From Gemmatimonas aurantiaca T-27 (GTDB taxonomy: Bacteria; Gemmatimonadota; Gemmatimonadetes; Gemmatimonadales; Gemmatimonadaceae), in NCBI RefSeq assembly GCF_000010305.1, contig NC_012489.1:3107646-3171645 (forward strand): a DNA stretch of 64,000 bases. The letters are read 5' to 3'. The notes under the pieces are model-generated. The model made no database searches and had not been told where the DNA came from. It was given only the letters and a program-made list of their open reading frames with translations. Positions 17,167 to 27,700 of this stretch are shown here, piece after piece; within the stretch, counting starts at the first letter, position 1; each line of letters starts with the position of its first letter. A program made the translations under genes and the position numbers.

Positions 17167-20100
17167 ATGAAGCGCTCATGGGGCATTTCCGGACGTGTGG
17201 CCAAGGTGTTCCTTCATTCCAAGCTCACGCCACTGCTCGCCATGGCGTCGCTCGCGATGGGCGTGCTGGGTATCCTCGCCACCCCGCGCGAAGAAGAGCC
17301 GCAGATCTCCGTTCCCATGATCGACGTGATCGTGGCCATGCCGGGAGCGACGCCCATCGAGGCGGAGAACCTGCTGGGACGACCAGTCGAACAGCGCATG
17401 CTGGAGATTTCCGGCGTCGATCACGTCTACACCGTGTCAGGTGATGGTTACGCCATGATCACGGTGCGCTTCAAGGTTGGCGAAGATCAGGAACGCAGTG
17501 TGACCAAGGTGCAAGCCAAACTGGCCAGCGCTTTGGACCGCGCCCCATTGGGTGCGCTCGCTCCCATCGTGAAGTCTCATTCGATCGACGATGTGCCGGT
17601 GCTGGCGCTCACGTTGCACGGCCAAGGCATGGACGCCAACACGCTCCGCCAGATTGGCGTCCACCTCGAAGACGAGATTCGCACAGTCCGGGAGGTGGCC
17701 GCGACCTTTGTCACCGGTGGTGCGCCGCGACAGATCTCGGTCATGCTCGACGCCGCGCGTCTGGCCGCGACGGGTGTGTCCCCCGGCGAAGTGGCGATGA
17801 CCCTGCACAACGCCAACGCGCGTCTCCTCGCGGGGGCCTTCACGACGGCTGACAGCGTCGTGCAGATCGCGGTTGGCGCGCCACTCACCGACGCACAGGA
17901 TGTCGGCAGTGTCGTAGTGGCCACCCGAGCCGGTCGGCCCGTGTACTTGCGCAGTGTCGCCGAAGTGCGTGACAACTTTGGTGACGTCACCTCGTATGTC
18001 TCACATCGTGCCGATGGCGCGCCGGCAGAAGCCGCCGTGACCGTGGCGGTATCCAAGCGGCAGGGAGCCAACGCCACCGAGGTCACACGAGCGGTACTCG
18101 CCCGCGTCGAGCAGGCCAAGGGTCGATTGCTGCCGGAAAATGTGCAGATCGAAGTCACGCGAGACTACGGTGAAACCGCTGGCGAGAAGGCGCAGGAACT
18201 CATCTTCCACCTCCTCATCGCCACGCTGTCCGTCACCACACTGATCGGGGTGTTCCTGGGCTGGCGCGAGGCGCTGGTGGTACTGGTCGCCGTACCGGTC
18301 ACGCTGGCGCTGACCTTGTTCGTGTACTACGCGCTGGGCTACACGCTCAATCGCATCACGCTGTTCGCGCTCATTTTCTCCATCGGCATTCTGGTGGATG
18401 ACGCCATCGTGGTGGTGGAGAACATCTACCGTCACCTCGCTATGGGAGACCGGCCAGCCGACGTGGCCGCCATCGATGCCGTGGATGAAGTGGGTAACCC
18501 CACGATTCTCGCCACGTTCACTGTGATCGCGGCTATCCTGCCCATGGCTTTCGTGAGCGGCATGATGGGACCGTACATGTTGCCCATTCCGGTGGGCGCA
18601 TCGGTGGCCATGCTGGCCTCACTGGCCGTGGCGTTCGTGATCACGCCCTACTTGGCCTATCGATTGCTCCGGGGGCACGTGCGAGCCCGCGGTACAGTGC
18701 ACGACGCCGATCCGGCCACGGTCGCAGACACGAGTCATGGCACGGGCGGATTCTATCAGCGGATCATGTCGTCGCTCATCGCTCACCGTGGCACACGCCT
18801 GGCGTTCTACGGAACGGTCGGCCTACTGCTCCTGGGCAGCGTGGGCCTGGTGGGCCTGCGGGTTGTGCAGGTCAAGATGCTGCCCTTCGACAACAAGAGT
18901 GAGTTCCAGGTGATCCTCGACCTCCCGGAGGGGACGTCACTCGAAACCACCGACCGGGTCGCATCCGACATCGCGGCGTATCTGGGCAAGGTGGACGAAG
19001 TGACAAGCACGCAGGTCTACGCTGGTACATCGGCGCCGTTCACTTTCAACGGATTGGTGCGTCACTACTTCATGCGCCGTGGCGCCAACGTCGCCGACGT
19101 ACAGGTCAATCTGACACCCAAACACGCGCGCGATCGACAGAGCCACGACATTGCCGCAGCGGTACGGCCGGCGGTGGATTCCATTGCGACTCGCTACGGT
19201 GCCTCAGCCAAAGTAGCGGAGATTCCCCCAGGTCCGCCGGTGCTATCCACGCTGGTGGCCGAAGTGTACGCGGCAGACGATGCTACGCGCCTCAAAGCGG
19301 CAACAGCCGTCAAAGCCATCTTCGAGCGCACATCCGGTGTGGTGGACGTGGACTGGACCGTGGAAGCCCCCCAGCACCGGAAGAGCTTCCGCGTCGACCG
19401 TGCGCGGGCCGCCGAAAGCGGTGCGAGTGTGGAGCAGCTCACGCAGACCGTGTATCTGGCACTCTCGGGCAGGACCAGCAGTCTCGTCGCCTTGCCCACC
19501 GCGCGCGACGCGGTACCCATCGTGCCACAATTGCCGGAAGCGCAGCGTACCAGTGTGGAAGCGCTGCTCGCATTGCCGGTGGCCACACTGACCGGTCCTC
19601 AGCCGCTGGGGCGCTTCGTGACGGTCGTGGACGGGATTCGCGAAAGTGCACGCATCCGCAAAGACCTGCGCCCTGCCATCTACGTCACCGGTGACGTGGC
19701 CGGTGAAATCGAAGCTCCGATCTACGCGATTCTCGACATGAATCGACAGATCGACGCCCTGAAGATCGTGGGCGCATCGGTTGGCATCTACAACGCCGTG
19801 GCACCAGCGTCGCTTTCGGAAACAGCCATCAAATGGGACGGCGAATGGCAGGTCACCATCGAGGTGTTCCGCGATCTCGGTCTCGCCTTCACCATCGTGT
19901 TGCTGCTCATCTACGTGCTGGTGGTGGGCTGGTTCCAGAGTTTCACCATTCCGCTGGTGATCATGGCGCCCATTCCGCTCACGCTCATCGGCATTTTGCC
20001 GGGGCACGCTCTGAGTGGGGCGTTCTTCACGGCCACCAGCATGATCGGTATGATTGCCCTGGCCGGCATTATCGTGCGCAACTCCATCCTGCTGGTGGAC

Positions 20101-20385
20101 TTCATCCAGCTCGAAGAGGCACGTGGTCGCCATCTGGTGGATGCCGTGCTGGAGGCGGGCGCCGTGCGCTTCCGCCCCATTGCCCTCACGGCCGCAGCCG
20201 TGGTGATCGGAGGAGCCGTAATGGTCCTGGATCCGATCTTTCAGGGCTTGGCGGTGGCCCTCATCAGTGGAGCCGTCGTGGCCACACTGCTCACCATGGT
20301 GGTAGTCCCCCTGCTGTACTGGGAACTGCGCAAATCCGCGCCTCCCACTGTCGGTTCCCCTCAGCATATGGAGCACAACCACTGA
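17167..20385 (+). CDS. RND family efflux permease (AcrB/CzcA superfamily)
   Basis: 1072 residues, full length for the family, 2 nt after the adaptor stop. Topology is one membrane helix (LTPLLAMASLAMGVLGILAT), a large periplasmic loop, a helix bundle, then the same again. The TM4 charged motif ILVDDAIVVVENIYRHL (about residues 410-427) supplies the proton-relay aspartates. The second half has IALAGIIVRNSILLVDFIQ. The sequence is closer to the short-signature efflux/hydrophobic-substrate or metal pumps than to E. coli AcrB; the DxxxD relay alone cannot tell drug from metal export. Confidence 0.93.
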   Translation: MKRSWGISGRVAKVFLHSKLTPLLAMASLAMGVLGILATPREEEPQISVPMIDVIVAMPGATPIEAENLLGRPVEQRMLEISGVDHVYTVSGDGYAMITVRFKVGEDQERSVTKVQAKLASALDRAPLGALAPIVKSHSIDDVPVLALTLHGQGMDANTLRQIGVHLEDEIRTVREVAATFVTGGAPRQISVMLDAARLAATGVSPGEVAMTLHNANARLLAGAFTTADSVVQIAVGAPLTDAQDVGSVVVATRAGRPVYLRSVAEVRDNFGDVTSYVSHRADGAPAEAAVTVAVSKRQGANATEVTRAVLARVEQAKGRLLPENVQIEVTRDYGETAGEKAQELIFHLLIATLSVTTLIGVFLGWREALVVLVAVPVTLALTLFVYYALGYTLNRITLFALIFSIGILVDDAIVVVENIYRHLAMGDRPADVAAIDAVDEVGNPTILATFTVIAAILPMAFVSGMMGPYMLPIPVGASVAMLASLAVAFVITPYLAYRLLRGHVRARGTVHDADPATVADTSHGTGGFYQRIMSSLIAHRGTRLAFYGTVGLLLLGSVGLVGLRVVQVKMLPFDNKSEFQVILDLPEGTSLETTDRVASDIAAYLGKVDEVTSTQVYAGTSAPFTFNGLVRHYFMRRGANVADVQVNLTPKHARDRQSHDIAAAVRPAVDSIATRYGASAKVAEIPPGPPVLSTLVAEVYAADDATRLKAATAVKAIFERTSGVVDVDWTVEAPQHRKSFRVDRARAAESGASVEQLTQTVYLALSGRTSSLVALPTARDAVPIVPQLPEAQRTSVEALLALPVATLTGPQPLGRFVTVVDGIRESARIRKDLRPAIYVTGDVAGEIEAPIYAILDMNRQIDALKIVGASVGIYNAVAPASLSETAIKWDGEWQVTIEVFRDLGLAFTIVLLLIYVLVVGWFQSFTIPLVIMAPIPLTLIGILPGHALSGAFFTATSMIGMIALAGIIVRNSILLVDFIQLEEARGRHLVDAVLEAGAVRFRPIALTAAAVVIGGAVMVLDPIFQGLAVALISGAVVATLLTMVVVPLLYWELRKSAPPTVGSPQHMEHNH

Positions 20386-20606
20386 TGTGCAACGACAAGA
20401 TTATCCGTCGCATGGCCGGCCTCCTCGTACTACTGTCGGTCTCTCTCGGCTTCGCCGTGTCCGAACGGTTCTTCTGGCTGGCCGGGTTCGTGGGAGTCAA
20501 CTTGCTCCAATCGAGCTTCACCAACTTTTGCCTGCCCGAGAAGCTGTTCGCCCGGCTTGGTTGGTTTGGTTGCTCGTCGACCACACGTTCGACTACCGCC
20601 CCGTGA
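20385..20606 (+). CDS. DUF2892 (YgaP transmembrane domain-like) small membrane protein
   Basis: 73 residues, start overlapping the pump stop by one base (TGATG). Two hydrophobic segments, RRMAGLLVLLSVSLGFAV and FFWLAGFVGVNLLQSSFTNF, followed by CLPEKLFARLGW. The NLLQS-FTNFCLPEKL signature is diagnostic of DUF2892. Such proteins sit in sulphur/persulfide and efflux operons run by ArsR-type thiol sensors. Biochemical role unknown. The last 14 bp overlap the convergent arsR gene. Confidence 0.85.
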   Translation: MCNDKIIRRMAGLLVLLSVSLGFAVSERFFWLAGFVGVNLLQSSFTNFCLPEKLFARLGWFGCSSTTRSTTAP

Positions 20607-20919
20607 CCACCTTGCGCCGTTCGGTGAGTTCGGACTCCAACCGTCCACACACCAGCTCGCACAGCTTGAGCACATCTTCGTCAGCGAGTTCGTAGCGCAC
20701 GAACACCCCATCCCGTTCACGCGCGACCAGCCCATTTGCAAACAGTTGCGCCAGGTGGCGGGACACGTTGGCCTGCCCCATGCCGGTGGCTTCCACGAGC
20801 TCGTTGACGGTCATCGGTCCACCGCGGAGTTCCTGCAGTAGGCTCAAACGCGCGCGGTCACTCAACGCCTTGAAGCGCTCGGCAACGAGGTCGAGCAGTT
20901 CGGGAGCCATCCGCTTCAT
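20593..20919 (-). CDS. ArsR/SmtB family transcriptional regulator
   Basis: 108 residues from the ATG at 20919. GGAGG 6 nt upstream decides this start; the longer TTG start at 20934 would translate through the ribosome site. Winged HTH: RFKALSDRARLSLLQELRGGP, then recognition helix MTVNELVEATGMGQANVSRHLAQL and wing FANGLVARERDGVFVRYEL. The C-terminal helix has LCELVCGR, two cysteines spaced C-x3-C, so thiol or soft-metal sensing is possible. Expected to repress the efflux operon that ends opposite it. AT-rich sequence (20937-20970) upstream may hold its own promoter. Confidence 0.9.
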   Translation of the reverse strand: MKRMAPELLDLVAERFKALSDRARLSLLQELRGGPMTVNELVEATGMGQANVSRHLAQLFANGLVARERDGVFVRYELADEDVLKLCELVCGRLESELTERRKVVTGR

Positions 20920-20977
20920 CGCGCTCCTCCGCAAGAGTTACACGAATACATACATAAGAATATAGCGAACAACAGCA

Positions 20978-21005
20978 ACCGGCGCATCCGCATGGATGCG
21001 CCGGT
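20978..21005 (-). terminator. Hairpin terminator after the OsmC gene
   Basis: Perfect 12-bp stem (ACCGGCGCATCC / GGATGCGCCGGT) with a 4-nt loop, 15 nt beyond the osmC-like stop on the minus strand. Confidence 0.8.
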
Positions 21006-21020
21006 CTCTGCACCCTGCGA

Positions 21021-21452
21021 CTACAACAGCGTCGCGTCGAGCGAGATTTCGGCGTTCAGCACCTTCGACACCGGGCAGTTTTCCTTGGCCGTCTTGGCCA
21101 GCGCCTGAAACTCCTCTTCGGCGATGCCCGGCACCGAGGCGGTCAACTGCAACTGGATCTTGGTGATGGTGAAACCAGTCGCCTGCTGCTCCAGGGTCAG
21201 CACCGCATTGGTCCGGAGTTCCTTGGCCGTGTGGCCCGCCTTTGTGAGCTGCCCGGACAGCGCCATGGTGAAGCAGCCCGCATGGGCGGCAGCGATCAGC
21301 TCCTCGGGGTTCGTGCCGCTGCGGCCGGATTCATCTTCAAAGCGCAGCTTGAACGAGTACGGCTGTGCATTGAGCACGCCACTCGGTGTGGTGAGGGTGC
21401 CGCTGCCTTCGCGGATGCTACCATTCCAGACGGCTGTCGCAGTGCGTTCCAT
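21021..21452 (-). CDS. OsmC family peroxiredoxin (OsmC/Ohr)
   Basis: 143 residues from the ATG at 21452 with GAGGA about 8 nt upstream; the frame continues upstream only as low-complexity sequence. Begins MERTATAVWNGSIREGSGTLTT as in OsmC. Catalytic cysteines are in AAHAGCFTMALS (about Cys60) and ENCPVSKVL (about Cys126), the pair that reduces organic hydroperoxides using a dihydrolipoamide-type donor. TNPEELIAAAHAGCF favours the OsmC over the Ohr subgroup. Confidence 0.92.
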   Translation of the reverse strand: MERTATAVWNGSIREGSGTLTTPSGVLNAQPYSFKLRFEDESGRSGTNPEELIAAAHAGCFTMALSGQLTKAGHTAKELRTNAVLTLEQQATGFTITKIQLQLTASVPGIAEEEFQALAKTAKENCPVSKVLNAEISLDATLL

Positions 21453-21580
21453 ATTGGTTCCTCGGCGGGGTGAACCCCCGCACATGCGGGGGCAGTACGA
21501 GGGATACGATACCCCCCGGCCCGACCCACGCCAACTGCGATCGTGCGTTGTGACGGCTGGGTGACCGCTGGGTGACGACG

Positions 21581-21946
21581 TCACCCCGTGGACAGCACGA
21601 ACTGATTGCCTTCGCTGTCCCTGAAAATGGCCGACGTGCCCCAGGACTCGACCTTGGCCTCCTGCACCAATTCCACCCCGGCGGCCTTGAGTGCGGCCGC
21701 GGTGGCCACCACGTCTTCGCACTCGAACGACAGGTTCATGAACTGGCCGATCCACTGCTCCTGGCCCGGCGCCGTGAACAGCACCACACCGGTTTCGGCA
21801 CGCGGGATGCGTAGCTCGATCCAGCGCATGCCAGGCCCCATGGGAGCGTCGGTCACGACCTTGAACCCGAGCTTTTCGGTGTAGAAGGCGAGGGCCCGGT
21901 CCTGATCGTGGACGGGAATGCTGATGAACTTCACGCGTTTGATCAT
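21581..21946 (-). CDS. VOC (glyoxalase/bleomycin resistance) family protein
   Basis: 121 residues, one VOC module pair: MIKRVKFISIPVHDQDRALAFYTEKLGFKV then FMNLSFECEDVVATAAALKAAGVE and FRDSEGNQFVLSTG. Acidic metal ligand positions (Glu near the C-terminal strand) are plausible but only partly obvious. Substrate unknown. Divergent from the small HTH gene at 22028. Confidence 0.88.
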   Translation of the reverse strand: MIKRVKFISIPVHDQDRALAFYTEKLGFKVVTDAPMGPGMRWIELRIPRAETGVVLFTAPGQEQWIGQFMNLSFECEDVVATAAALKAAGVELVQEAKVESWGTSAIFRDSEGNQFVLSTG

Positions 21947-22027
21947 GGGGCACCATCGCGTTTCCCCTGCTCGCGCGCAAGACGGGCAAGCTTTACTATG
22001 GCATTGGATTCCATAGGAGATCGTCCC

Positions 22028-22321
22028 ATGTCCGTCGCGCTCGACCCATACGTCCTCGACACGCTGATGGCCGATCTGGTCGGCCATGACCGCCAGCCGT
22101 CGGCGTTTCTCGTGTACCTCCATTTTGTCCGGCACACCAGCGGCGCAGGCCGACAAACGGTCACCGTCGCACTGCTCGATATCGCGGAGGGCACGGGGCT
22201 GTCGAAGCGGACCGTGCAGAATGCCATCGCCTGGCTGGTGCATCGGAAGCTGGTGGCCGTCACACGGTCGACCCCTACCGCGGTGCCGACCTACCGCCCG
22301 CTCCGTCCCTGGCGTCGCTGA
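22028..22321 (+). CDS. Small helix-turn-helix (winged) regulator-like protein
   Basis: 97 residues from the ATG at 22028, chosen because AGGAGA lies 8 nt upstream; an in-frame ATG at 21998 has none. HTH signature VTVALLDIAEGTGLSKRTVQNAIAWLVHRKLVAV is like the replication/GntR-type winged helix: sensing helix, TGLSKRTVQNAI recognition helix, wing. It has no effector domain. It faces away from the VOC gene and could regulate it; that is inference. Confidence 0.7.
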   Translation: MSVALDPYVLDTLMADLVGHDRQPSAFLVYLHFVRHTSGAGRQTVTVALLDIAEGTGLSKRTVQNAIAWLVHRKLVAVTRSTPTAVPTYRPLRPWRR

Positions 22322-22429
22322 TCGTCCCAGCACTGAGCCAATAGCGTGTGCAGGCCTCGTGCTCGGGCATTCCCTGCATCTGCGGTTCGCGGCAACTTTC
22401 TGCGAACGTTTCCCCCACCCCTTTTGCCG

Positions 22430-24634
22430 ATGCGTCGTTCTATCCCCCTGACGGTCGCCCACACCGCCTTCACTGCCGCGGTGGTTGCTGCGGCCCCGCT
22501 GGTGTCTCTCGGTGCGCAGGCGCGGGTCGTCACCGCTGACGACTATGCCCGGGCCGAGAAGTTCCTGGGCTTCAATACGTCGCTGCTCGTCTCCAATACG
22601 GGTGTTCAGCCCACCTGGCTCCCCGACGGACGCTTCACCTACCGCGTGCGACAGCCGGACGGATCACAACCGATGATCCTGGTCGACGCCAAGGGTGCCA
22701 AGACCAACTGCACCGCGGCCGGCACCGTGTGCCCGCCAGCGCCAGCGCCGATGGGCCCTGGGGCGCCGCGCCCGACGGGCCGCGCTCCCGAGGTCCTGTC
22801 GCCCGACGGAACCAAAGCGGCGTTCATTCGTGATTGGAACCTGTGGGTGCGCGATGTGTCGACGAACCAGGAGACGCCGCTCACCACCGACGGCATCAAG
22901 GACTTCGGCTACGCCACGGACAACGCCGGCTGGGTGCATTCGAACCGCGCCCTGCTGATGTGGTCGCCCGACTCGAAGAAGATCGCCACGTTCCAGCAGG
23001 ACCAGCGGAACGTGGGTGAGATGTACCTCGTGCGCACCAAGGTGGGGCACCCCGAGCTGATGGCCTGGAAGTATCCGCTGCCGGGCGACAGCGTGGTGTC
23101 GATGATTCACCGCGTGGTGATCGATCTGAGCGCAGCGCCCAAGGTGGTGCGCTTCCGCATGGGGCCCGATGAACATCGCAGCTCGGTGTGCGACCACATT
23201 GCGTGCGGCGGCAAGCTCGCCGACGTGGAGTGGTTCCCGGATGCCTCGAAGGTCGCGTTCCTCTCCAACTCGCGCGATCACAAGATCGCCACGTTGCGGG
23301 TGGCCGACGCCGCCTCGGGTGAGGTGCGCGATGTGCTGCGCGAAGCCGTGGCCACACAGTTCGAAAGCGGCGACGGCGATCAGAACTGGCGCGTGCTGCC
23401 GGCCACCAATGAAGTGATCTGGTTCTCCGAGCGCGATGACTGGGGTCAGCTCTACCTGTACGACCTCAATACCGGCACACTCAAGAACAAGATCACGACC
23501 GGTGAAGGTGGTGTGCTGTCCATCGAGCGCATCGATGCAAAGGCGCGCACGATCTGGTTCACCGCGTCGGGCAAGGAAAAGGGACGCGATCCGTACTTCC
23601 GTCATCTCTATCGCATCGGGATGGACGGCAAGGCGCTGACGCTGCTCACACCGGAAGACGGTGACCACAACATCTCCCTGTCGCCCGATGGTGCACGATT
23701 CGTGGATAGCTGGTCACGCCCGGACCTGCCGCACACGGCGCTGCTGCGCGATGCACGCACTGGCAAGCAGATCGCACTGCTCGAAACGGGCGACATCAGC
23801 AAGCTCACCGCCACGGGGTGGAAGCCGCCCACGCGCATCACGGTGAAGGATCGTGCGGGCAAGTGGGACCTGTATGGGTTGATGTGGACCCCCACCAAGC
23901 TCGACTCCGCGCGCAAGTATCCGATCATCAACTACATCTACCCGGGTCCGCAGGGTGGATCCGTGGGCAGCCGTCAGTTCTCGGCCGCCACGCGCGACAA
24001 CCAGGCGTTGGCCGAACTCGGCTTCATCGTCGTGGCGATCGACGGCACCGGCAACCCGATGCGCTCCAAGTCCTTCCATGATGCCTACTACGGCCGCATG
24101 GGTGACAACACCTTGCCCGACCAGATCGCGGGCATGAAGGAGCTCGCATCGCGGTATCGCTTCATCGATCTCGATCGTGTGGGCATGTGGGGACACTCCG
24201 GCGGCGGCTTTGCCACGGCCGGCGCACTGTTCCGCTACCCGGACTTCTTCAAGGTGGGCATCGCGGAGTCGGGCAATCACGACAACCGCAACTACGAAGA
24301 CGACTGGGGCGAGCGCTATCATGGTCTGCTCACCCGCAACGGCGCATCGGACAACTACGAGGCTGAAGCCAACCAGACGCTGGCCAAGAACCTCAAAGGC
24401 AAACTGATGCTCGCACATGGCACGATGGACGACAACGTGCCGCCCGACAACACGCTCCTGGTCGTCGATGCACTGATCAAGGCCGGCAAGGACTTTGATC
24501 TCATCATGATTCCGAACGCCGCGCACGGTTTTGGTGCCGCGTCGAACTACATGATGCGCCGTCGGTGGGACTATTTCGTGCAACACCTCATGGGTGCCAC
24601 GCCGCCCAAGGAATTCCAGATCGGACCGAAGTAA
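22430..24634 (+). CDS. S9 family peptidase, dipeptidyl peptidase IV-like
   Basis: 734 residues from the ATG at 22430, signal peptide MRRSIPLTVAHTAFTAAVV...LGAQ. DPP IV N-terminal propeller (about residues 90-470; LMWSPDSKKIATFQQDQRNVGEMYLV is characteristic) and peptidase domain from about 500: YPGPQGG, nucleophile GMWGHSGGGFATA, acid in MDDNVPPDNT, His in NAAHGFG. All three catalytic residues are present. Likely removes N-terminal dipeptides in the periplasm. Confidence 0.92.
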   Translation: MRRSIPLTVAHTAFTAAVVAAAPLVSLGAQARVVTADDYARAEKFLGFNTSLLVSNTGVQPTWLPDGRFTYRVRQPDGSQPMILVDAKGAKTNCTAAGTVCPPAPAPMGPGAPRPTGRAPEVLSPDGTKAAFIRDWNLWVRDVSTNQETPLTTDGIKDFGYATDNAGWVHSNRALLMWSPDSKKIATFQQDQRNVGEMYLVRTKVGHPELMAWKYPLPGDSVVSMIHRVVIDLSAAPKVVRFRMGPDEHRSSVCDHIACGGKLADVEWFPDASKVAFLSNSRDHKIATLRVADAASGEVRDVLREAVATQFESGDGDQNWRVLPATNEVIWFSERDDWGQLYLYDLNTGTLKNKITTGEGGVLSIERIDAKARTIWFTASGKEKGRDPYFRHLYRIGMDGKALTLLTPEDGDHNISLSPDGARFVDSWSRPDLPHTALLRDARTGKQIALLETGDISKLTATGWKPPTRITVKDRAGKWDLYGLMWTPTKLDSARKYPIINYIYPGPQGGSVGSRQFSAATRDNQALAELGFIVVAIDGTGNPMRSKSFHDAYYGRMGDNTLPDQIAGMKELASRYRFIDLDRVGMWGHSGGGFATAGALFRYPDFFKVGIAESGNHDNRNYEDDWGERYHGLLTRNGASDNYEAEANQTLAKNLKGKLMLAHGTMDDNVPPDNTLLVVDALIKAGKDFDLIMIPNAAHGFGAASNYMMRRRWDYFVQHLMGATPPKEFQIGPK

Positions 24635-24665
24635 GCGCCCGAGGCATTTCGCAGTGGCTGCAACG

Positions 24666-24703
24666 ACATGGGGCCTGCCGTCAGTTGACGGCAGGCCCCA
24701 TGT
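24666..24703. terminator. Bidirectional hairpin terminator
   Basis: Near-continuous 17-18-bp perfect inverted repeat (CATGGGGCCTGCCGTCA and its complement) between two convergent genes. No long T-tract. Confidence 0.85.
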
Positions 24704-24727
24704 GCATGTCCTCTCTCGCGTGTCGCC

Positions 24728-27700
24728 TTACGGCTTCACACCCGCTGCCGCACTCGGCGCCGTGTACGTCCACGGCTGACGGGTGAGCGGCTTCTGCCGC
24801 GGATACACCTCGTCGAGCGTGTTGCCGTCGAACAGGCGGCCGTTCACCATCACCATGTTGATGGTGTTGCTGTTGCGGATGTTCTCGAGCGGATCCTTGT
24901 CGAGCACCAGCAGGTCGGCAAACTTGCCGACTTCCAGTGATCCGATTTCGGAGCCCAGACCGATGGCCTCTGCGCCCACGATGGTCGCCGAACGCAAGGC
25001 TTCGTGCGTGCTCATACCCCCCGATTGAATGAGCCACAGCTCCCAGTGCATGCCGAGTCCCTGCAACTGGCCGTGACTGCCCACGCCGATACGTCCGCCA
25101 CGCTCCACCGTGGTCTTGAGGTCTTCGGCATGCTGCCACATGGCGTACTCCTCCTTCACCGCAAAGCCGGCCGGGCCAGGTGCATTGCCCGTACCGCGGC
25201 GGCGAACCTTGGTGTCGAAGTCCACCGGGTGCGTGAAGCGGCGCAGCTTCGTGTCGTTCATCAGGTCTTCGCTCTGGTAGAACCAGCCCTCGCCAAACGG
25301 GCCACCGTATTCCACGATCAGCGTCGGTGAGTTCACGACCTGCGTACCCTTGTACCACTCGAAGATGTCATCGAACTTCGGCGTGATGGGCAGCGTGTGT
25401 TCGATGCCGGGATAGCCATCGATACCATGCGTGATGTTGAGCTTCTGATCGAGACCGCCTTCGGTGGTGGGCATGATCCCCAACTCCTTGGCCGCCATGA
25501 TGATCCACTGCCGCTGCTGGCGATTGCCGCTCATGTACATCTTGAGCGTCTTGGTGTCGTAGTACTTCGCGTAGCGCGCCAGGACATCACGTGCATGATC
25601 GAGATCCCGCACCTGTTCGCCGGCAAAGACACCGGGGCCGGTGGTGTAGATACGTGGGCCAATCATGTCACCGTTCTCCACGCGGTCGGCATACGACAGG
25701 AAGTCCGTCGTGGCCGTCTGCGGATCACGCGTGGTGGTCGTGCCATACGCCAGCGTGGTGAGATACTGCCACGTCTGTGTGCTGTGCACGTTCGGGGTGA
25801 GCCACTGCGGGTGATAGTGGGTGTCCACCATACCGGGCATGATCACCTTGCCTGCCACATCGATGATCTTCGCGCCGGCGGGCACCGTCACGCTGCCACG
25901 TGCGCCCACTGCCACGATGCGCTGATCACGCACCACGATATCGGCGTTCTCGATGATCTCCTTCCCCTTCATCGTGATCGCCTTCGCCCCCCGGAACACC
26001 ACCACACCACGCGGAATGTCCCGTGTCGCCGAGACGGCGATACGTGTTTCGGTGGGCTTGTAACCCGGCGGGGTCTTCTTGGTGGTATCGGCCTTGGCGA
26101 TGGAATCGGCGCGCGTGATGCTGTCCTTCACCGCCTTGGTGGTGTCGGCGCGCAGGCGAGCCTTGCGGCGATCTTCCTGCTTGAGCGAATCCTCGACGAC
26201 CTTGGCGCGATCGAGATCGTAGGTGAAGAGCGCATTGCCCAACGCCCAATGGATCTTCTTGCCATCGGCCGACCAGGTGCCGAACTCACCGCCTACGGTG
26301 TTGAGCTTCTTCACCGGCACGGCCGCGCTGCGCGGATCGACAATGCTCACGGTGGGTGCCGTCGCACCGATTTGTGGCACGGTGATGGTGTAGAAGTCCA
26401 TACCAACCACCGCGAGCGCCTGATCACCACTCGGCGCCATGAGGATCATGGCGGCTGGCGGTGCCTGCGGCGGTGCGGGCTCGGCATCATCAAGGTGTGT
26501 ACCGGCACCAACCGGTCGTGCGGCACGACCACCGAAGTTGAACTGTGCTTCCTTCGCCACCAGTGCCGCGTCGAGGTTGGCACCCGCGCCCGGCGGTAGT
26601 GGTCCGGTGACACGCAGGTGGGTCTTGAGGTCAGTACCATCCCAGCGGAATGACTGCAGACCGCCACCGCCGCTGTAGGCGAAGATGCGGGTGCTGTCCT
26701 TCGTGAAGTGTGGCGTGTTGATACCACCCGCCGGCATGATCAGCGTGGAGGCACCACCCGTCGCCGGAATCCATACGAGATCCGCGGCTGCGGGGCCGAA
26801 GAATGCGGCGCCCGCTTCCTGCACTTCGCGCGCGGCGGCCCGTGTGGCCACGATACGATTGCCCGTCGGGGCCCAGGCGAGATCGGTGTACAATCCGCCG
26901 ATCGTCGACAAGGTACGCGTGCGCCACCCGCGCGTGCCATCCACATCGGCGCGCATGATCTGGCCACCGCGGCTGTCTTCCCACGTCACATACGCGAGGG
27001 ACTTGCCGTCGGGCGACCACACCGGACTGAACTCACCCACCGTGGCATTCGACACACGCGCCGGCTTGTTGTCGGCCACGTTCATCGTCCACACACGATC
27101 GAGCGCCACGAAGGCGAGCTGCTTGCCATCGGGTGACGGCTGCACGTCGCGGATCTGCCGCGAGGTGAAGGTCGTGGCCGTGTCGATCTTGTAGGCGAAC
27201 TTCACTTCGGGTCCCATTTCGAGCTTCACTTCCGCTTCGAACGGAATCTTGGTGGGGTTCGTGCGATCGACTGGCACGCGCCACAACTCACCACCATACG
27301 ACACCACAATGGCCTTGGAGTCAGGCGTGAAGCTGTAGCCGGGATAGGCATCCATCGGCGCGCGCGATTCCATGTCGTCACGCTGCACCGGGAACGCCAA
27401 CCACTCTTCCTGCTGCGTCTGCAGGTTGCGGATGCGCAGCCCCGTCTTGGTCTCGAAACGGGTGGCATATACCAACCACGTGCCGTCGGGCGACAGCGCC
27501 GGACGGGCGCCCGAGCCAAAGCGTGTGGTCATCTGCGACGCGCGGCCTGTCTCACGATCCCACACGGCCAGTTGATACTGCGGTCCGATGGCGTTGTACT
27601 GCCAGTCGCCGGTGCGCGTGGCGTACCACAGATAGCGTCCGCCCGCGCCAAACGCCGCGCCGAGTTGCTTCTGCGTGGCGGCCGGTGCCGGCAGGATGGA

